A program made the translations under genes and the position numbers. DNA of 44,048 nucleotides from Gallionellaceae bacterium (GTDB lineage: Bacteria > Pseudomonadota > Gammaproteobacteria > Burkholderiales > Gallionellaceae): contig DAIDMQ010000017.1 in the NCBI GenBank assembly GCA_027448945.1, positions 1-44,048 on the forward strand, given 5' to 3'. Below the pieces are notes generated by a model. That model was not told the DNA's origin. It searched no databases and saw only the letters and a list, made by a program, of their open reading frames with translations. Shown piece after piece: positions 7,202 to 16,837 of this stretch (position 1 is its first letter; the number at the start of each line of letters is the position of its first letter).

Positions 7202-8617
7202 TTATTCCTCCAATATCCAAGTGTCTTTGGTGCCGCCGCCCTGCGACGAGTTCACTATTAGCGAGCCTTCCGCCAACGCGACACGTGTCAGTCCGCCGGG
7301 TGCCAAACGCACTTCTTTACCCGACAACAAATACGGGCGCAGATCGACATGACGCGGCGCCACACCCTCTTCTACCAGTGTCGGACAGGCCGACAGTGCC
7401 AGGGTGGGCTGTGCGATGAAGTTTTCGGGGCCGCTCAAGATACGCGCGCGATAAGCTTCAATCTCCGCCTTGGAGCTGGTTGGTCCAACCAACATGCCAT
7501 AGCCTCCGGAGCCTTGCACTTCCTTAACAACCAGTTCGGGCAAATGTTCCAAAACATATTTGAGATCATCAGGCTTACTCAAGCACCAAGTCGGCACATT
7601 GGATAGCAAAGGCTTTTCACCCAGATAGAATTCGACCATCTGCGGCACAAACAAATATGTCGATTTATCGTCTGCCACACCGGTTCCGACCGCATTGGCC
7701 AAAACCACGTTGCCGGCACGATACGCCTCCAGCAAACCGGGCACACCCAGTGTCGAATCCGGATTGAATGCTAACGGGTCAATATAATCGTCATCCACAC
7801 GACGATAGATCACATGCACCTCTTGCGGGCCTTCAGTGGTGTGCATATAGACTCTGTTGTGTTGCACAAACATGTCCTGACCTTCCACCAACTCCACACC
7901 CATCTGGCTGGCCAGGAAAGCATGCTCGAAATACGCACTGTTATATGCGCCCGGTGTCATCACCACGATCACCGGATCATCCGCATGTGCGGGGGCTGAT
8001 TCACGCAAGGTATCCAACAACATCTGGGGATAGTGATCTACCGGCGCGATGGCATGAGTTGCGAACAGTTCGGGGAATAATCGCATCATGGTCTTGCGGT
8101 TCTCCAGCATGTAAGACACACCCGAAGGTGTACGCAGATTGTCTTCCAATACGTAGAATTCATTCTCCGCAACACGCACCAAGTCGATGCCGGCGATGCT
8201 GGCGTAAACCTGATTGGGTAAATCTATACCCTGCATCTCGGGACGATACATGGCATTGCCCAACACTTGCCGGGCCGGGATGATCCCGGCTTTGATGATG
8301 GCTTGATCGTGATAGATGTCATGCAGGAAAGCATTCAAAGCACGCACACGCTGCTTCAGCCCCGCCTCCAGGCGTTTCCATTCCTGCGCCCCGAAGATGC
8401 GCGGCACCACATCGAACGGGATCACGCGTTCTGCGCCTGAAGTCTCGCCATAGACAGCAAAGGTTATACCCAGTCTACGGAACAGCAATTCGGCTTCGGC
8501 ACTGTTGCGCTCTAAAGTGCCGTCAGGCTGCTTGGACAACCACGCGGAATAGCGTGCATAGATATGACGCACATCGCCGTTGTCTTGCAACATCTCGTTA
8601 AAGATAGACTTACTCAT
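7202..8617 (-). CDS. Circularly permuted ATP-grasp ligase (COG2308 type)
   Basis: A 471-residue protein of the circularly permuted ATP-grasp family (formerly DUF404/DUF407). Recognisable segments are the N-terminal SKSIFNEMLQ and ARYSAWL, the central VYASIAGIDLVRVAENEFYVLEDNLRTPSGVSY stretch (in part), and the nucleotide-binding VVKEVQGSGGYGMLVGP near residue 370. Family members are predicted amide ligases that join amino acids or peptides at the expense of ATP. The start ATG 8617 has AAGGGA upstream. It follows the transglutaminase gene after a 178-base gap containing a hairpin, and precedes alpha-E with two bases between stop and start. Confidence 0.9.
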   Translation of the reverse strand: MSKSIFNEMLQDNGDVRHIYARYSAWLSKQPDGTLERNSAEAELLFRRLGITFAVYGETSGAERVIPFDVVPRIFGAQEWKRLEAGLKQRVRALNAFLHDIYHDQAIIKAGIIPARQVLGNAMYRPEMQGIDLPNQVYASIAGIDLVRVAENEFYVLEDNLRTPSGVSYMLENRKTMMRLFPELFATHAIAPVDHYPQMLLDTLRESAPAHADDPVIVVMTPGAYNSAYFEHAFLASQMGVELVEGQDMFVQHNRVYMHTTEGPQEVHVIYRRVDDDYIDPLAFNPDSTLGVPGLLEAYRAGNVVLANAVGTGVADDKSTYLFVPQMVEFYLGEKPLLSNVPTWCLSKPDDLKYVLEHLPELVVKEVQGSGGYGMLVGPTSSKAEIEAYRARILSGPENFIAQPTLALSACPTLVEEGVAPRHVDLRPYLLSGKEVRLAPGGLTRVALAEGSLIVNSSQGGGTKDTWILEE

Positions 8618-8795
8618 AATGCATATCCCTTTTCACCACAATTCTCAGGCTTACTTTCAGCAATAGCCGTGCCAGCGAACTAAGTCACTGTTTAATTGAT
8701 GGTGCTCGTCCGGCTATCGGGCAGCCGGCAGCCCTCCCGCACCAAGATGGATTGTGGTGCGCCCAGTAATGGAGCGGCGATTCAATCAGCTTCAG
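8618..8795 (-). other. Intercistronic gap with hairpin in the Anbu operon
   Basis: This 178-base gap is the only long one in an otherwise tight operon. It holds the hairpin CCGGCT/AGCCGG (8710-8715 and 8723-8728, seven-base loop). No T-run follows, so it is not a standard terminator. It could be an mRNA processing or stability element, or mark a second transcript start for the ATP-grasp, alpha-E and Anbu genes. I find no convincing promoter. Confidence 0.5.
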
Positions 8796-11700
8796 TTATC
8801 CCTGCCATCGCAGATCCAGCGTGTAAGGAAAACTATGATTGACCTCTGCTTGAGGTGTCACTTTGCGTTCATTGCCCGGCGTGTGACCGTGATCCCAGAA
8901 ACGGCTGATACGGCGTCCTTCAGCTTCGTTGGCATTGATGGGCAGCGTGTCATAGCTCCTTCCTCCCGGATGGCTGACGTGATATGTACATCCGCCGATG
9001 ATGCTGTCACTCCATGTATCCAACACATCGAATACCAGTGGCGCTTGCACACCGATACTGGGGTGCAGGGCGGATGGCGGGTTCCACGCACGGAAGCGCA
9101 CGCCGGCTACAACCTCGCCTTTCGTCCCGGTCTCGCGTAAGGGAACCCGACGTCCGTTGCACAGCACCGCGTATCTGTCACCGCTTGCCCCGCCGAGTTT
9201 GACTTGCAAGCGCTCCACGGAAGAGTCCACGTAACGGGCCATGCCGCCACTGGTGATCTCCTCACCCAACACATGCCAGGGCTCTATCGCGGTATTCAGC
9301 TGCAGATCGATGTCACCTATCTGTACATTGCCGCAACGGGGGAAGCGGAACTCAATAAAGGGCGCGAACCAGTCGGTCTGGAAAGCATAGCCGGCAGCTT
9401 GCAGGTCGTGTGCCACAGCGCGGATATCACTCTCGACAAAATGCGGCAACATGAAGCGATCATGCAACTGTGTGCCCCAAGGTATCAACGGTTTCTCATA
9501 GGGTGTCTTCCAGAACCATGCGACCAAAGTACGCAACAACAGCAACTGCATCAGACTCATCTGCGCATGCGGCGGCATCTCGAAGGCGCGCAGTTCCAAC
9601 AAACCCAATCTGCCCGCATCGGCACCGGGTGCGTAAAGTTTATCGATACAGAATTCACTGCGGTGTGTATTGCCCGTCATATCCACCAACAGATTGCGCA
9701 ACAACCTGTCGACCAACCAAGGCGCGGGCACCTCGCCCTTGGGCATCTGCTGGAAAGCGATCTCCAACTCATACAGGCTGTCATTGCGTGCCTCGTCCAC
9801 ACGCGGCGCCTGGCTGGTGGGGCCGATGAACAAACCCGAGAACAGATAAGACAGCGCGGGATGATGTTGCCAATAAGTGATGAGGCTGCGCAACAAATCA
9901 GGCCGTCGCAGAATAGGACTATCAGCTGGCGTGATACCCCCAAGCGTGACGTGATTACCGCCACCTGTTCCGGTATGCCGGCCATCAAGCATGAATTTCT
10001 CGGTACCCAAACGCGTCAGCCGCGCCTGCTCGTAGAGCGTCGTGGTGTTATGCACCAGCTCCTGCCAACTGGAGGCGGGATGGATATTCACCTCGATGAC
10101 GCCCGGATCGGGCGTCACTGGCAACCGTACCAGGCGCACATCATGCGGTGGTTGATAACCTTCAATCAGGACGGGTATGTTCAGCTTGAGACTCGTCGCC
10201 TCTATGGAAGCGATAATGTCCAGATAATGTTCCAGTGTATGGGTCGGTGGCACGAACACATGCAGACGACCCGAGCGCGCTTCTACACATATCGCGGTGT
10301 GAGGCACATATTCCGGCACTTTGCTGCTTTCCGCTTCATCCATCTGGTTAGCCGGTGCAGCTGCCTTTTCCTTCTTTCCGTAACGCTTGCCAATCTCGTT
10401 GTCGATCTCAGCCAAGGCTTCCACAGCCTCGAATAAACTACGTTCGGGCGCATGATCCCTATCCTCGTAAGCCACCCAGGGCAGGCTATTCAAAGGCAGG
10501 CGCAAACCCATCGCAGAATCGCCCGGTAACAAGAACATCTCACCGCGACGGAATTCCCACGCGCTACTGCTCCAAGTCTTGAGTGTATGACTCCAATGCA
10601 GCGGCAAGAAATATCCAACCGCCTTGCCCAAGTCTGCCGAAAGAATGCGTGCCAGACGCTGTCTTTCCAAATCATCCTTAAGATCAACTTTGAGTGGATC
10701 AAGATTGTTCGGCAGCACCGCCTCTTGCAACAAGTGATGCATGGGGTCTTCAAAGCCGGGACGTATGTGTGTGCCCTTGATGCCAAGATGCAATGCCAGC
10801 TCGCCTATATAACGCTCCGCATCATCCAGGGCATAGCCATAATCCTTGTTTGCATCTGCCAATAGCTCAGGTGTACGCCATATCGCCTTGCCATCTTTGC
10901 GCCAGAAACACGCTAGCTGCCAGCGCGGCAACGCTTCGCCCGGATACCACTTGCCCTGCCCGTGATACAGCATCCCGCCGGGTGCGAAACTATCGCGCAA
11001 GCGGCGCAGCAACTGCCCTGCCAATTTGCGCTTCTGCTCACCATCGGCTTCTATATTCCACTCCGGTGCATCCATATCGTCTATGGATACAAAGGTCGGC
11101 TCACCGCCCATCGTCAGCCGCACATCTCCCTTTTTAAGTTCGGCATCGACTTTATTACCCAGTACATCGATAGCTTGCCACTGCACATCCGAATAAGGCT
11201 TGGTGACACGTGCATCTTCATGGATGCGCGTGACACTGTTGCTGAATTCAAAGGTGGTCTCGGCCTTGCCGATATACCCCCCGGTAACCGGCGCAGCACT
11301 CACATAATCTGCCGTACAAGCCAACGGTATGTGACCCTCACCCGCAAACAAACCTGAAGTGGGATCCAAGCCTATCCAGCCTGCACCGGGCACATAGACT
11401 TCAACCCATGCATGCAGGTCGGTGAAATCTTTGTCCGTTCCTGACGGTCCATCCAGTGCCTTCACATCCGCCGTCAGTTGCACCAAATAACCGGACACAA
11501 AGCGTGCCGCCAAACCCAAATGCCGCAGTACCTGAACCAACAACCAACTGGAATCACGACAAGAACCCAAGCGCTTGCCGAGTGTCTCTTCACAGCTTTG
11601 CACACCGGCTTCCATGCGTATCGAGTAGTTCACAGTCTTGTAGACATGCTGATTGACTGCAACCAGGAAATCCACGATGGCTATTGGCTTGCGCGATATG

Positions 11701-12098
11701 TCCGCCATGAACGCGGTGAGTCCCGCGCCCTCTTCTGTCGCTTCCAAATAGGGCGCGAGTTCCTTGCGCAACTGTTGCGGATAGTCGAAGGGATATTGCC
11801 CGGCATAATCTTCCAAGAAAAAATCGAAGGGATTGATCACCGTCATTTCGGCGATCAACTCCACTTCTACAGAAAGTTCGGTGCACTTTTCCGGGAACAC
11901 CACGCGCGCCAAATAATTGCCGAACGGGTCCTGCTGCCAATTAATGAAATGCTTTTCAGGCTTAATCTTAAGCGTGTAGCCGCTCACCGGAGTACGCGAA
12001 TGCGTCGCGGGGCGCAGCCTGAATACATGCGGCGACAGTTGTACCGGCTTGTCGTAGATGTAGCGTGTCTTGTGATTAAGTGCGACTTTGATGGTCAT
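8796..12098 (-). CDS. Transglutaminase-like protein with DUF2126 domain
   Basis: A 1100-residue protein. Residues about 1-80 are the bacterial transglutaminase N-terminal beta domain. About 150-250 are the transglutaminase core with a complete Cys-His-Asp triad: Cys180 (GSCRDSSW), His229 (DLHAWVEV) and Asp245 (GLDPTSG). From about 300 to the end it is DUF2126, beginning around MGGEPTFVSIDDMDAPEWN, a large domain regularly fused to this core in Anbu operons. The triad suggests a cysteine peptidase or amide-transfer reaction on a peptide. The start codon lies two bases after the stop of the upstream dioxygenase-like gene (TAACTATG), so the two are probably translationally coupled. Confidence 0.9.
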   Translation of the reverse strand: MTIKVALNHKTRYIYDKPVQLSPHVFRLRPATHSRTPVSGYTLKIKPEKHFINWQQDPFGNYLARVVFPEKCTELSVEVELIAEMTVINPFDFFLEDYAGQYPFDYPQQLRKELAPYLEATEEGAGLTAFMADISRKPIAIVDFLVAVNQHVYKTVNYSIRMEAGVQSCEETLGKRLGSCRDSSWLLVQVLRHLGLAARFVSGYLVQLTADVKALDGPSGTDKDFTDLHAWVEVYVPGAGWIGLDPTSGLFAGEGHIPLACTADYVSAAPVTGGYIGKAETTFEFSNSVTRIHEDARVTKPYSDVQWQAIDVLGNKVDAELKKGDVRLTMGGEPTFVSIDDMDAPEWNIEADGEQKRKLAGQLLRRLRDSFAPGGMLYHGQGKWYPGEALPRWQLACFWRKDGKAIWRTPELLADANKDYGYALDDAERYIGELALHLGIKGTHIRPGFEDPMHHLLQEAVLPNNLDPLKVDLKDDLERQRLARILSADLGKAVGYFLPLHWSHTLKTWSSSAWEFRRGEMFLLPGDSAMGLRLPLNSLPWVAYEDRDHAPERSLFEAVEALAEIDNEIGKRYGKKEKAAAPANQMDEAESSKVPEYVPHTAICVEARSGRLHVFVPPTHTLEHYLDIIASIEATSLKLNIPVLIEGYQPPHDVRLVRLPVTPDPGVIEVNIHPASSWQELVHNTTTLYEQARLTRLGTEKFMLDGRHTGTGGGNHVTLGGITPADSPILRRPDLLRSLITYWQHHPALSYLFSGLFIGPTSQAPRVDEARNDSLYELEIAFQQMPKGEVPAPWLVDRLLRNLLVDMTGNTHRSEFCIDKLYAPGADAGRLGLLELRAFEMPPHAQMSLMQLLLLRTLVAWFWKTPYEKPLIPWGTQLHDRFMLPHFVESDIRAVAHDLQAAGYAFQTDWFAPFIEFRFPRCGNVQIGDIDLQLNTAIEPWHVLGEEITSGGMARYVDSSVERLQVKLGGASGDRYAVLCNGRRVPLRETGTKGEVVAGVRFRAWNPPSALHPSIGVQAPLVFDVLDTWSDSIIGGCTYHVSHPGGRSYDTLPINANEAEGRRISRFWDHGHTPGNERKVTPQAEVNHSFPYTLDLRWQG

Positions 12099-12100
12099 AG

Positions 12101-13333
12101 TTATCCCGTGCTTTCAGCCTGCAATAGTCTGAGGTTATCTTCCACGCCAGCCGCTTCTGTCAGTCCTGCGACGTTCTGCTTGGTGAAAAATCCCTCGAAG
12201 TCGCCGAAGCGCTGTACGTACTCAACGATCAGTGATGAGTGTTCGGAGGCACTGGAAAATATCTGCTTCAGACCTTCTTCTTTGGAGCCTATCACATCAA
12301 GCAGGAAGTCTTTACCGTTCGCGCGTATCGCATCCACCACATAATCGATATTGGCGACCCCCTTAGTCTCGCCATCCGCCACACTGAGTGCGATGTGGTG
12401 CAAACGCGGTCCATAGTTGCGCACAAAGCGCTCGGTAGGCGAAGGCTTGCCGACAATGTGATTAACAAAATACGGATGATTGGCGGCGGTAAACACTTTA
12501 GCTGGACTGATGCGTTCCTCTTCGTAATGAACGCTCTTGGTGACATTGGTGGACGAGCTTTGATCCTCGATATCGTAAGAGCCCCAGTAGTAATAACTAG
12601 AAAGGGTGAGATATTCGAGTATCGCCACTTCGCGGTTCTGGCTGTAGACCCGTGTCGCCAGATGGTCCACCGGCAAAATTATGGCTTCAATACCCAGTCT
12701 GCTTTGTATCGCCTTGGCCTCCCGATAGCCGCGATTCACATCGTCATTGATCATGCTGTTGCCCAACGCATACACGCGTATGTCTGCCTGCGGGCGCTCC
12801 CAGTAACCGACGATGTTGTGCGTATAGGGCGATGGCTTAACGATGGCCATATTGCCCGGCAGTTCCAACTTGCGTATCTGGTCTTGATTGAAGAAGCGCA
12901 CCTCGCGCGACTTCTGCAACTCGACTACCTCGTGCAGATTGGTGACGCGAAAAATCTCACCCATGTAACGCGAGTTGGGTTTATGCGCGCCTATGGGATA
13001 GACCTCGTTAAGGCTGCGGAAAATACCGAAGGTATTCGGGTTGCGAACCTCGCGTACCAAAATATCCGGGGAGTTCATGTCGATACGCAACACGTGCGTC
13101 CAGTGCGACTCGGACTCCAGCGTGACCAGATAGTGATAAGGCGTCATCAGTGCCAATTCGCTGACATAGGCCACCGAACAGCCCGGCTCCACGGTAATCA
13201 TCAGCGCGTCGACCTGACGTATCATTTCAGTCAGTCCGATACTGTCGCGGTCCTGCAATAATTTGACCAGATACTCTTTGAACCATGAAGAGTTCTCTTT
13301 ATCTCCCTGGATGATGTGTGACATTGAATCCAT
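12101..13333 (-). CDS. HPPD/VOC-like putative Fe(II) dioxygenase heading the Anbu operon
   Basis: 410 residues from ATG 13333, chosen because TAGGAT lies just upstream. The frame is open to 13492 but the added residues look non-coding. The C-terminal half resembles 4-hydroxyphenylpyruvate dioxygenase and other vicinal-oxygen-chelate enzymes: PVDHLATRV (His224), GPRLHHIALSV (His313) and LIVEYVQRFGDFEGFF (Glu371) fit the two-histidine, one-carboxylate iron site. The final FTKQNVAGLTEAAG is like the HPPD tail. Residues 1-210 I cannot assign. Similarity is partial, so an oxygenase activity is inferred and the substrate unknown. It is the first gene of the operon, separated by two bases from the transglutaminase gene. 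A function in tailoring an aromatic residue of the operon's peptide product is a hypothesis only. Confidence 0.65.
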   Translation of the reverse strand: MDSMSHIIQGDKENSSWFKEYLVKLLQDRDSIGLTEMIRQVDALMITVEPGCSVAYVSELALMTPYHYLVTLESESHWTHVLRIDMNSPDILVREVRNPNTFGIFRSLNEVYPIGAHKPNSRYMGEIFRVTNLHEVVELQKSREVRFFNQDQIRKLELPGNMAIVKPSPYTHNIVGYWERPQADIRVYALGNSMINDDVNRGYREAKAIQSRLGIEAIILPVDHLATRVYSQNREVAILEYLTLSSYYYWGSYDIEDQSSSTNVTKSVHYEEERISPAKVFTAANHPYFVNHIVGKPSPTERFVRNYGPRLHHIALSVADGETKGVANIDYVVDAIRANGKDFLLDVIGSKEEGLKQIFSSASEHSSLIVEYVQRFGDFEGFFTKQNVAGLTEAAGVEDNLRLLQAESTG

Positions 13334-13669
13334 ATTTATCCTACTTGACCTATATGTGGTTGGACGTACAGCTAAGGTAAAAGCAATATCCAAGCCAATC
13401 CATATATACGGTGCTTTCTGATCAATTCCGCGCAGAATGGGGCACCATTTTGGCCCCCAAGAAAACATCGCGCCCTGCTTTGGCGCACTCATGGCGACGA
13501 TGTCTGCAGACCTTAAGACTTCGCATTCGCCGCGAATAAAGCCAATTTAACTTCGTTATTCTCCTCTTACCATTACAGAGGCAGGCCGTAGCATACAGTC
13601 TCAAGATTTCCAAAATCTGGCCGATAGTAGCCAGATATCAAGAACAGAAAAGTAAGCAGGAGGAGTCGC
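13334..13669. other. Divergent intergenic region
   Basis: These 336 bases separate the minus-strand Anbu operon from the plus-strand taxis genes. The right part contains the sigma-28-like promoter at 13601-13627 and the ribosome binding site for the PAS gene. The left part should carry the Anbu operon promoter, but I find no convincing -35/-10 pair. No further gene is visible; short frames here look random. Confidence 0.5.
13601..13627 (+). promoter_or_regulatory. Sigma-28 (FliA) type promoter for the taxis receptor pair
   Basis: TCAAGATT (13601-13608), 11 bases, then GCCGATAG (13620-13627). The FliA consensus is TAAAGTTT-N11-GCCGATAA, so 6 of 8 and 7 of 8 positions match with exact spacing. 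The coding start is 43 bases downstream and the genes are chemotaxis receptors, the usual FliA targets. Confidence 0.75.
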
Positions 13670-14188
13670 ATGAAAAGAGCCATTACACCAACTGCGGTCG
13701 AGCGCGTCATGCGCGAAGATGATTTCATCGTTTCGCTCACTGACACCAAGGGACGCATCACCTACGGAAATCGCATTTTCATCGAATTTTCGGGCTATAC
13801 AGAGGATGAATTGCTGGGTACGCAGCACAACATCATCCGCCACCCTGACATGCCGCGTTCTGTCTTCAAATTGCTGTGGGACAAGATACAGGCCAAGGAA
13901 GAGTGCTTCGCCTATGTCAAGAATATGGCTAAGGACGGCAGTTTCTATTGGGTTTTTGCCAATGTCACGCCGACCTTCGATCCATCCGGAACTATCACGG
14001 GATATTTTTCAGTACGGCGCAAACCCAAACTCAGCGGGATACAAACTGCCGCTGCGGTATACGGATTGATGTTGGAAGCAGAAAAAAAAGCTGGCGCAGC
14101 CGGCGCGATCGAAGCCGGTACCAAAGTATTGGTCGATATATTGAATGAGAAGGGGTTGAGCTATGACGAACTGGTCCTTGCAATCTAA
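13670..14188 (+). CDS. PAS-domain energy-taxis sensor (CetB/Aer-like)
   Basis: A 172-residue soluble protein, essentially one PAS domain (about 20-125) of the Aer type: [27 protein letters not shown], then [26 protein letters not shown] and a closing VRRKP. Aer PAS domains hold FAD and report redox state. A short helical tail follows. There is no transmembrane or signalling domain here; these are supplied by the next gene, which overlaps by 26 bases. This is the arrangement of the bipartite CetB-CetA receptor known from Campylobacter. The start ATG 13670 has a strong GGAGGA ribosome binding site. FAD binding is inferred from family resemblance. Confidence 0.85.
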   Translation: MKRAITPTAVERVMREDDFIVSLTDTKGRITYGNRIFIEFSGYTEDELLGTQHNIIRHPDMPRSVFKLLWDKIQAKEECFAYVKNMAKDGSFYWVFANVTPTFDPSGTITGYFSVRRKPKLSGIQTAAAVYGLMLEAEKKAGAAGAIEAGTKVLVDILNEKGLSYDELVLAI

Positions 14189-15629
14189 GTTTTCCGCACT
14201 CTTGTGGGCGTTCTCACTGGGAACACTGGCCATCATCGCGACCAGCTTTGTCCTCAACGGCGCAGACATCTTCATGGTTGGCTTTCTAATCGTCAGCGTG
14301 GCAGTTTCTGCGCTGGGTCAATATCTCACTCGTCGCTGGTTGGGGCCTGTCGCCAGACTCAAAGATGTGATTGAAGAAGTCGCGCAAGGGAGATTCAACA
14401 AACGTGTCACGGGTATTTCAAATGCACGCGACGAAATCAGCATGCTGTGCTGGAGTGTCAACGACATGTTGGATCAGTTGGGCGCATTTTTCCGCGAACA
14501 GGAGACCAGTTTCCGTGCCAATCTGGCTTGCAACTTCGCGCGCAAGGCGATGAATAGCGGTATGCATGGTGGTTTCAAGAAAGGCTTGGTCAATCAGAAT
14601 GTACTATTGGAAGGCATGACCAAACAAAAGATAGAAGCGATGCGCACGCAGCTGCTGTCTAAAGCCCATGAACTAAACACCGAGAATTTGCTTAAGAACC
14701 TGATGTCCAGTCAGCATGACCTGAAGGTCATCAACGACAATATGGAACAGCTCGCCAAGGGCAGCCGCAAAACCCGAGACGATGCAGAAGAAAGCCAAAC
14801 ATCCGTAAGCGATGTCGTGCAAAGACTGGCCGGTATTGTAAAACGTGTCAACAATGCTAACGAGTCCATTACCCAACTCAATGCGCGTAGCAGTGAAATA
14901 AATAAGGCGGTCGGGTTAATCACTTCCATCGCAGATCAAACCAATCTGTTGGCACTCAATGCCGCCATCGAAGCGGCAAGAGCAGGAGAAGCCGGACGCG
15001 GATTTGCGGTGGTCGCCGACGAAGTACGCAAGCTTGCCGAAAACACCAAGAACGCTTCAGAGTCGATAGGTCGCATCATGCAGACACTGCAAAGTGAGGC
15101 TGCCAAGATGCTGGTTGATTCTGAAGAGATGCACGAAATCGCAAATGCCTCGCAAACCGTCATCGGCAAGTTGGAACAAAAGTTCGGTCAATTCTACGAA
15201 TCAGCCGTGACAACCTTGGCGTCAGCACGTTATGCGCAAGATTTGAGTTTCGCTTCATTAGTTAAAGTCGACCACGTCATTTATAAACAGCGTGCCTATG
15301 TCATCGTCAACGACCCGGGTAACGATGAGTTTAAGAAAATGATTAGTGTAGATCATCACAATTGCCGCTTAGGAAAATGGTACGAGGGACCTGCCAAGGA
15401 AGTATTTGGGGATTCACCTTCTTATCGTAAATTGGTTGAACCGCATAGCAAGGTCCATAGTAGTGTGCATGAAGTGGTGCGCTTGCTGGATCTTAATTGG
15501 TCTAAAGATAACATCGTACAAGATCAAATCATGTCTGCACTCAAGTCGGCAGAGTCGGCCAGCCTTGATGTGATGTCAGTAATCGACCAAGTAGTCGCGG
15601 ATAAACATCCCGAGGTTGCCACTCAATAG
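14163..15629 (+). CDS. Methyl-accepting chemotaxis protein with CZB zinc-binding domain (CetA-like)
   Basis: 488 residues. Two membrane segments at about 10-30 and 36-56 leave almost no periplasmic loop, so it does not sense an external ligand directly. A HAMP-like linker follows ([18 protein letters not shown]). The signalling hairpin is [39 protein letters not shown] (in part; tip about 256-285), which contacts CheA and CheW. The C-terminus is a chemoreceptor zinc-binding (CZB) domain, about 365-445, with His371, [10 protein letters not shown] (His398/399, Cys401) and a His cluster at 428-436. CZB domains hold zinc through three His and one Cys and respond to oxidants or zinc. It overlaps the PAS gene by 26 bases, so both are made together and probably form one receptor. 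Confidence 0.9.
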   Translation: MTNWSLQSKFSALLWAFSLGTLAIIATSFVLNGADIFMVGFLIVSVAVSALGQYLTRRWLGPVARLKDVIEEVAQGRFNKRVTGISNARDEISMLCWSVNDMLDQLGAFFREQETSFRANLACNFARKAMNSGMHGGFKKGLVNQNVLLEGMTKQKIEAMRTQLLSKAHELNTENLLKNLMSSQHDLKVINDNMEQLAKGSRKTRDDAEESQTSVSDVVQRLAGIVKRVNNANESITQLNARSSEINKAVGLITSIADQTNLLALNAAIEAARAGEAGRGFAVVADEVRKLAENTKNASESIGRIMQTLQSEAAKMLVDSEEMHEIANASQTVIGKLEQKFGQFYESAVTTLASARYAQDLSFASLVKVDHVIYKQRAYVIVNDPGNDEFKKMISVDHHNCRLGKWYEGPAKEVFGDSPSYRKLVEPHSKVHSSVHEVVRLLDLNWSKDNIVQDQIMSALKSAESASLDVMSVIDQVVADKHPEVATQ

Positions 15630-15659
15630 TTCATCAATTTCCTCCCAAGCATGAACAGT

Positions 15660-15686
15660 AAACGCCCGATATTCAGGGGCGTTTTT
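15660..15686 (+). terminator. Rho-independent terminator after the chemoreceptor gene
   Basis: Stem AACGCCC (15661-15667) / GGGCGTT (15677-15683), nine-base loop, followed by T residues to 15686. It lies 31 bases after the stop codon. Confidence 0.85.
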
Positions 15687-15787
15687 GGCTAGACCAAAAT
15701 AACTATGCCCTCAACCGTATTGCCGTGAATAGCTTTAGGTGATACAACCGTCTTCCCCCCGCTATTCTGAAGAATAGGATGGATGCC

Positions 15788-16837
15788 ATGACAGACACCC
15801 TAAAAGTAGTACTGGTCGGATATGGCTATGCAGGCAGTAAATTGCATGCGCCGCTGATTTGCAGTGTGGGGGAACTTAAACTGGTCGGTGTCTACTCCAA
15901 TAGTGCAGAAAAAGTCTGGGCAGACCACCCTGGCGTCACTGTCAGTGCCCGCATGAACGAGCTGATGGAGCAGACCAAAGCCGATCTGGTGGTCATCGCC
16001 ACCCCCAATGTCACACACTTCCCATTCGCCAAAGAAGCACTGCTGGCGGGCAAACATGTCGTGGTGGACAAACCTTTCACACTAGATACCGCACAAGCCC
16101 GTGAACTGACCGAGCTGGCTAAAGCACGCGGCCTATTCTTATCGATATTCCAGAATCGCCGCTGGGATGCCGACTTCCTCACCGTGCGACAGATCATCGA
16201 CGAAGGCACGCTGGGCGAATTGCACAGCTTTGAGTCTCGCTTCGAACGTTATCGCCCGGTGGTCAGAGCGCGCTGGCGCGAACAGGCGGGTGACGGCAGC
16301 GGCTTGTGGTATGACTTGGGGCCGCATTTACTCGATCAAGTGTTGCAACTTTTCGGCCCCCCACTCGCAATCCATGCAGACTTCGCTATACAGCGTCAAC
16401 ATGCCGAAACGATAGATTATTTTCATGTCTTATTGCGCTATCCCAAGCTGCGTGTCATCTTGCATGCCAGCATGCTCTCGGCCAATGAAAGGCCGCGCTT
16501 CGTATTGTCCGGGCAACATGGCAGCTATACCAAGTTCGGCACCGACTCACAGGAAGATGCGTTGAAACTGGGTAACAAACCGGGCAATAAAAACTGGGGG
16601 ATAGATCCCCTGGACGGTACTTTGCATCTGGACACGCCTTTGGGTTTGCAAAGCCATAACATCCCGACAGCCCTTGGTGACTATCGCATTTACTACGAAG
16701 GTGTGCGTGATGCGATCTTGCACGGCGCCCCCAATCCGGTGCCGCCCGAACAAGCCATTCTGGGCATGCAACTACTGGAGTTGGCAGAACTCAGCGCCTC
16801 ACTCCGCAGTGAACAGGTACTAGGGGATACGCTTTGA
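15788..16837 (+). CDS. Gfo/Idh/MocA family NAD(P)-dependent oxidoreductase
   Basis: A 349-residue dehydrogenase. The N-terminal Rossmann fold has VVLVGYGYAGSKLHAP for the dinucleotide. VIATPNVTHFPFAKEAL and KHVVVDKPF, with the conserved lysine, follow, and the C-terminal alpha/beta domain carries GSGLWYDLGPHLLDQ with the family's aspartate and histidine. It resembles E. coli YdgJ-type members, which act on sugar-like or inositol-like alcohols; the substrate is unknown. An in-frame ATG at 15779 would add three residues, but AGGA eight bases before ATG 15788 favours the later start. It stands alone behind a terminator. Confidence 0.88.
   Translation: MTDTLKVVLVGYGYAGSKLHAPLICSVGELKLVGVYSNSAEKVWADHPGVTVSARMNELMEQTKADLVVIATPNVTHFPFAKEALLAGKHVVVDKPFTLDTAQARELTELAKARGLFLSIFQNRRWDADFLTVRQIIDEGTLGELHSFESRFERYRPVVRARWREQAGDGSGLWYDLGPHLLDQVLQLFGPPLAIHADFAIQRQHAETIDYFHVLLRYPKLRVILHASMLSANERPRFVLSGQHGSYTKFGTDSQEDALKLGNKPGNKNWGIDPLDGTLHLDTPLGLQSHNIPTALGDYRIYYEGVRDAILHGAPNPVPPEQAILGMQLLELAELSASLRSEQVLGDTL

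Noticed and set aside
9204..10436. Long plus-strand open frame of 410 codons within the transglutaminase gene
   Set aside because: It is antisense to a well-supported 1100-residue protein with an intact catalytic triad and has no recognisable domain.
13441..13454. GG-N10-GC sequence resembling a sigma-54 promoter (GGCACC...TGGC)
   Set aside because: Only the GG/GC pair and part of the flanks match; it is far from the next start codon and the better sigma-28 site explains expression of the taxis genes.
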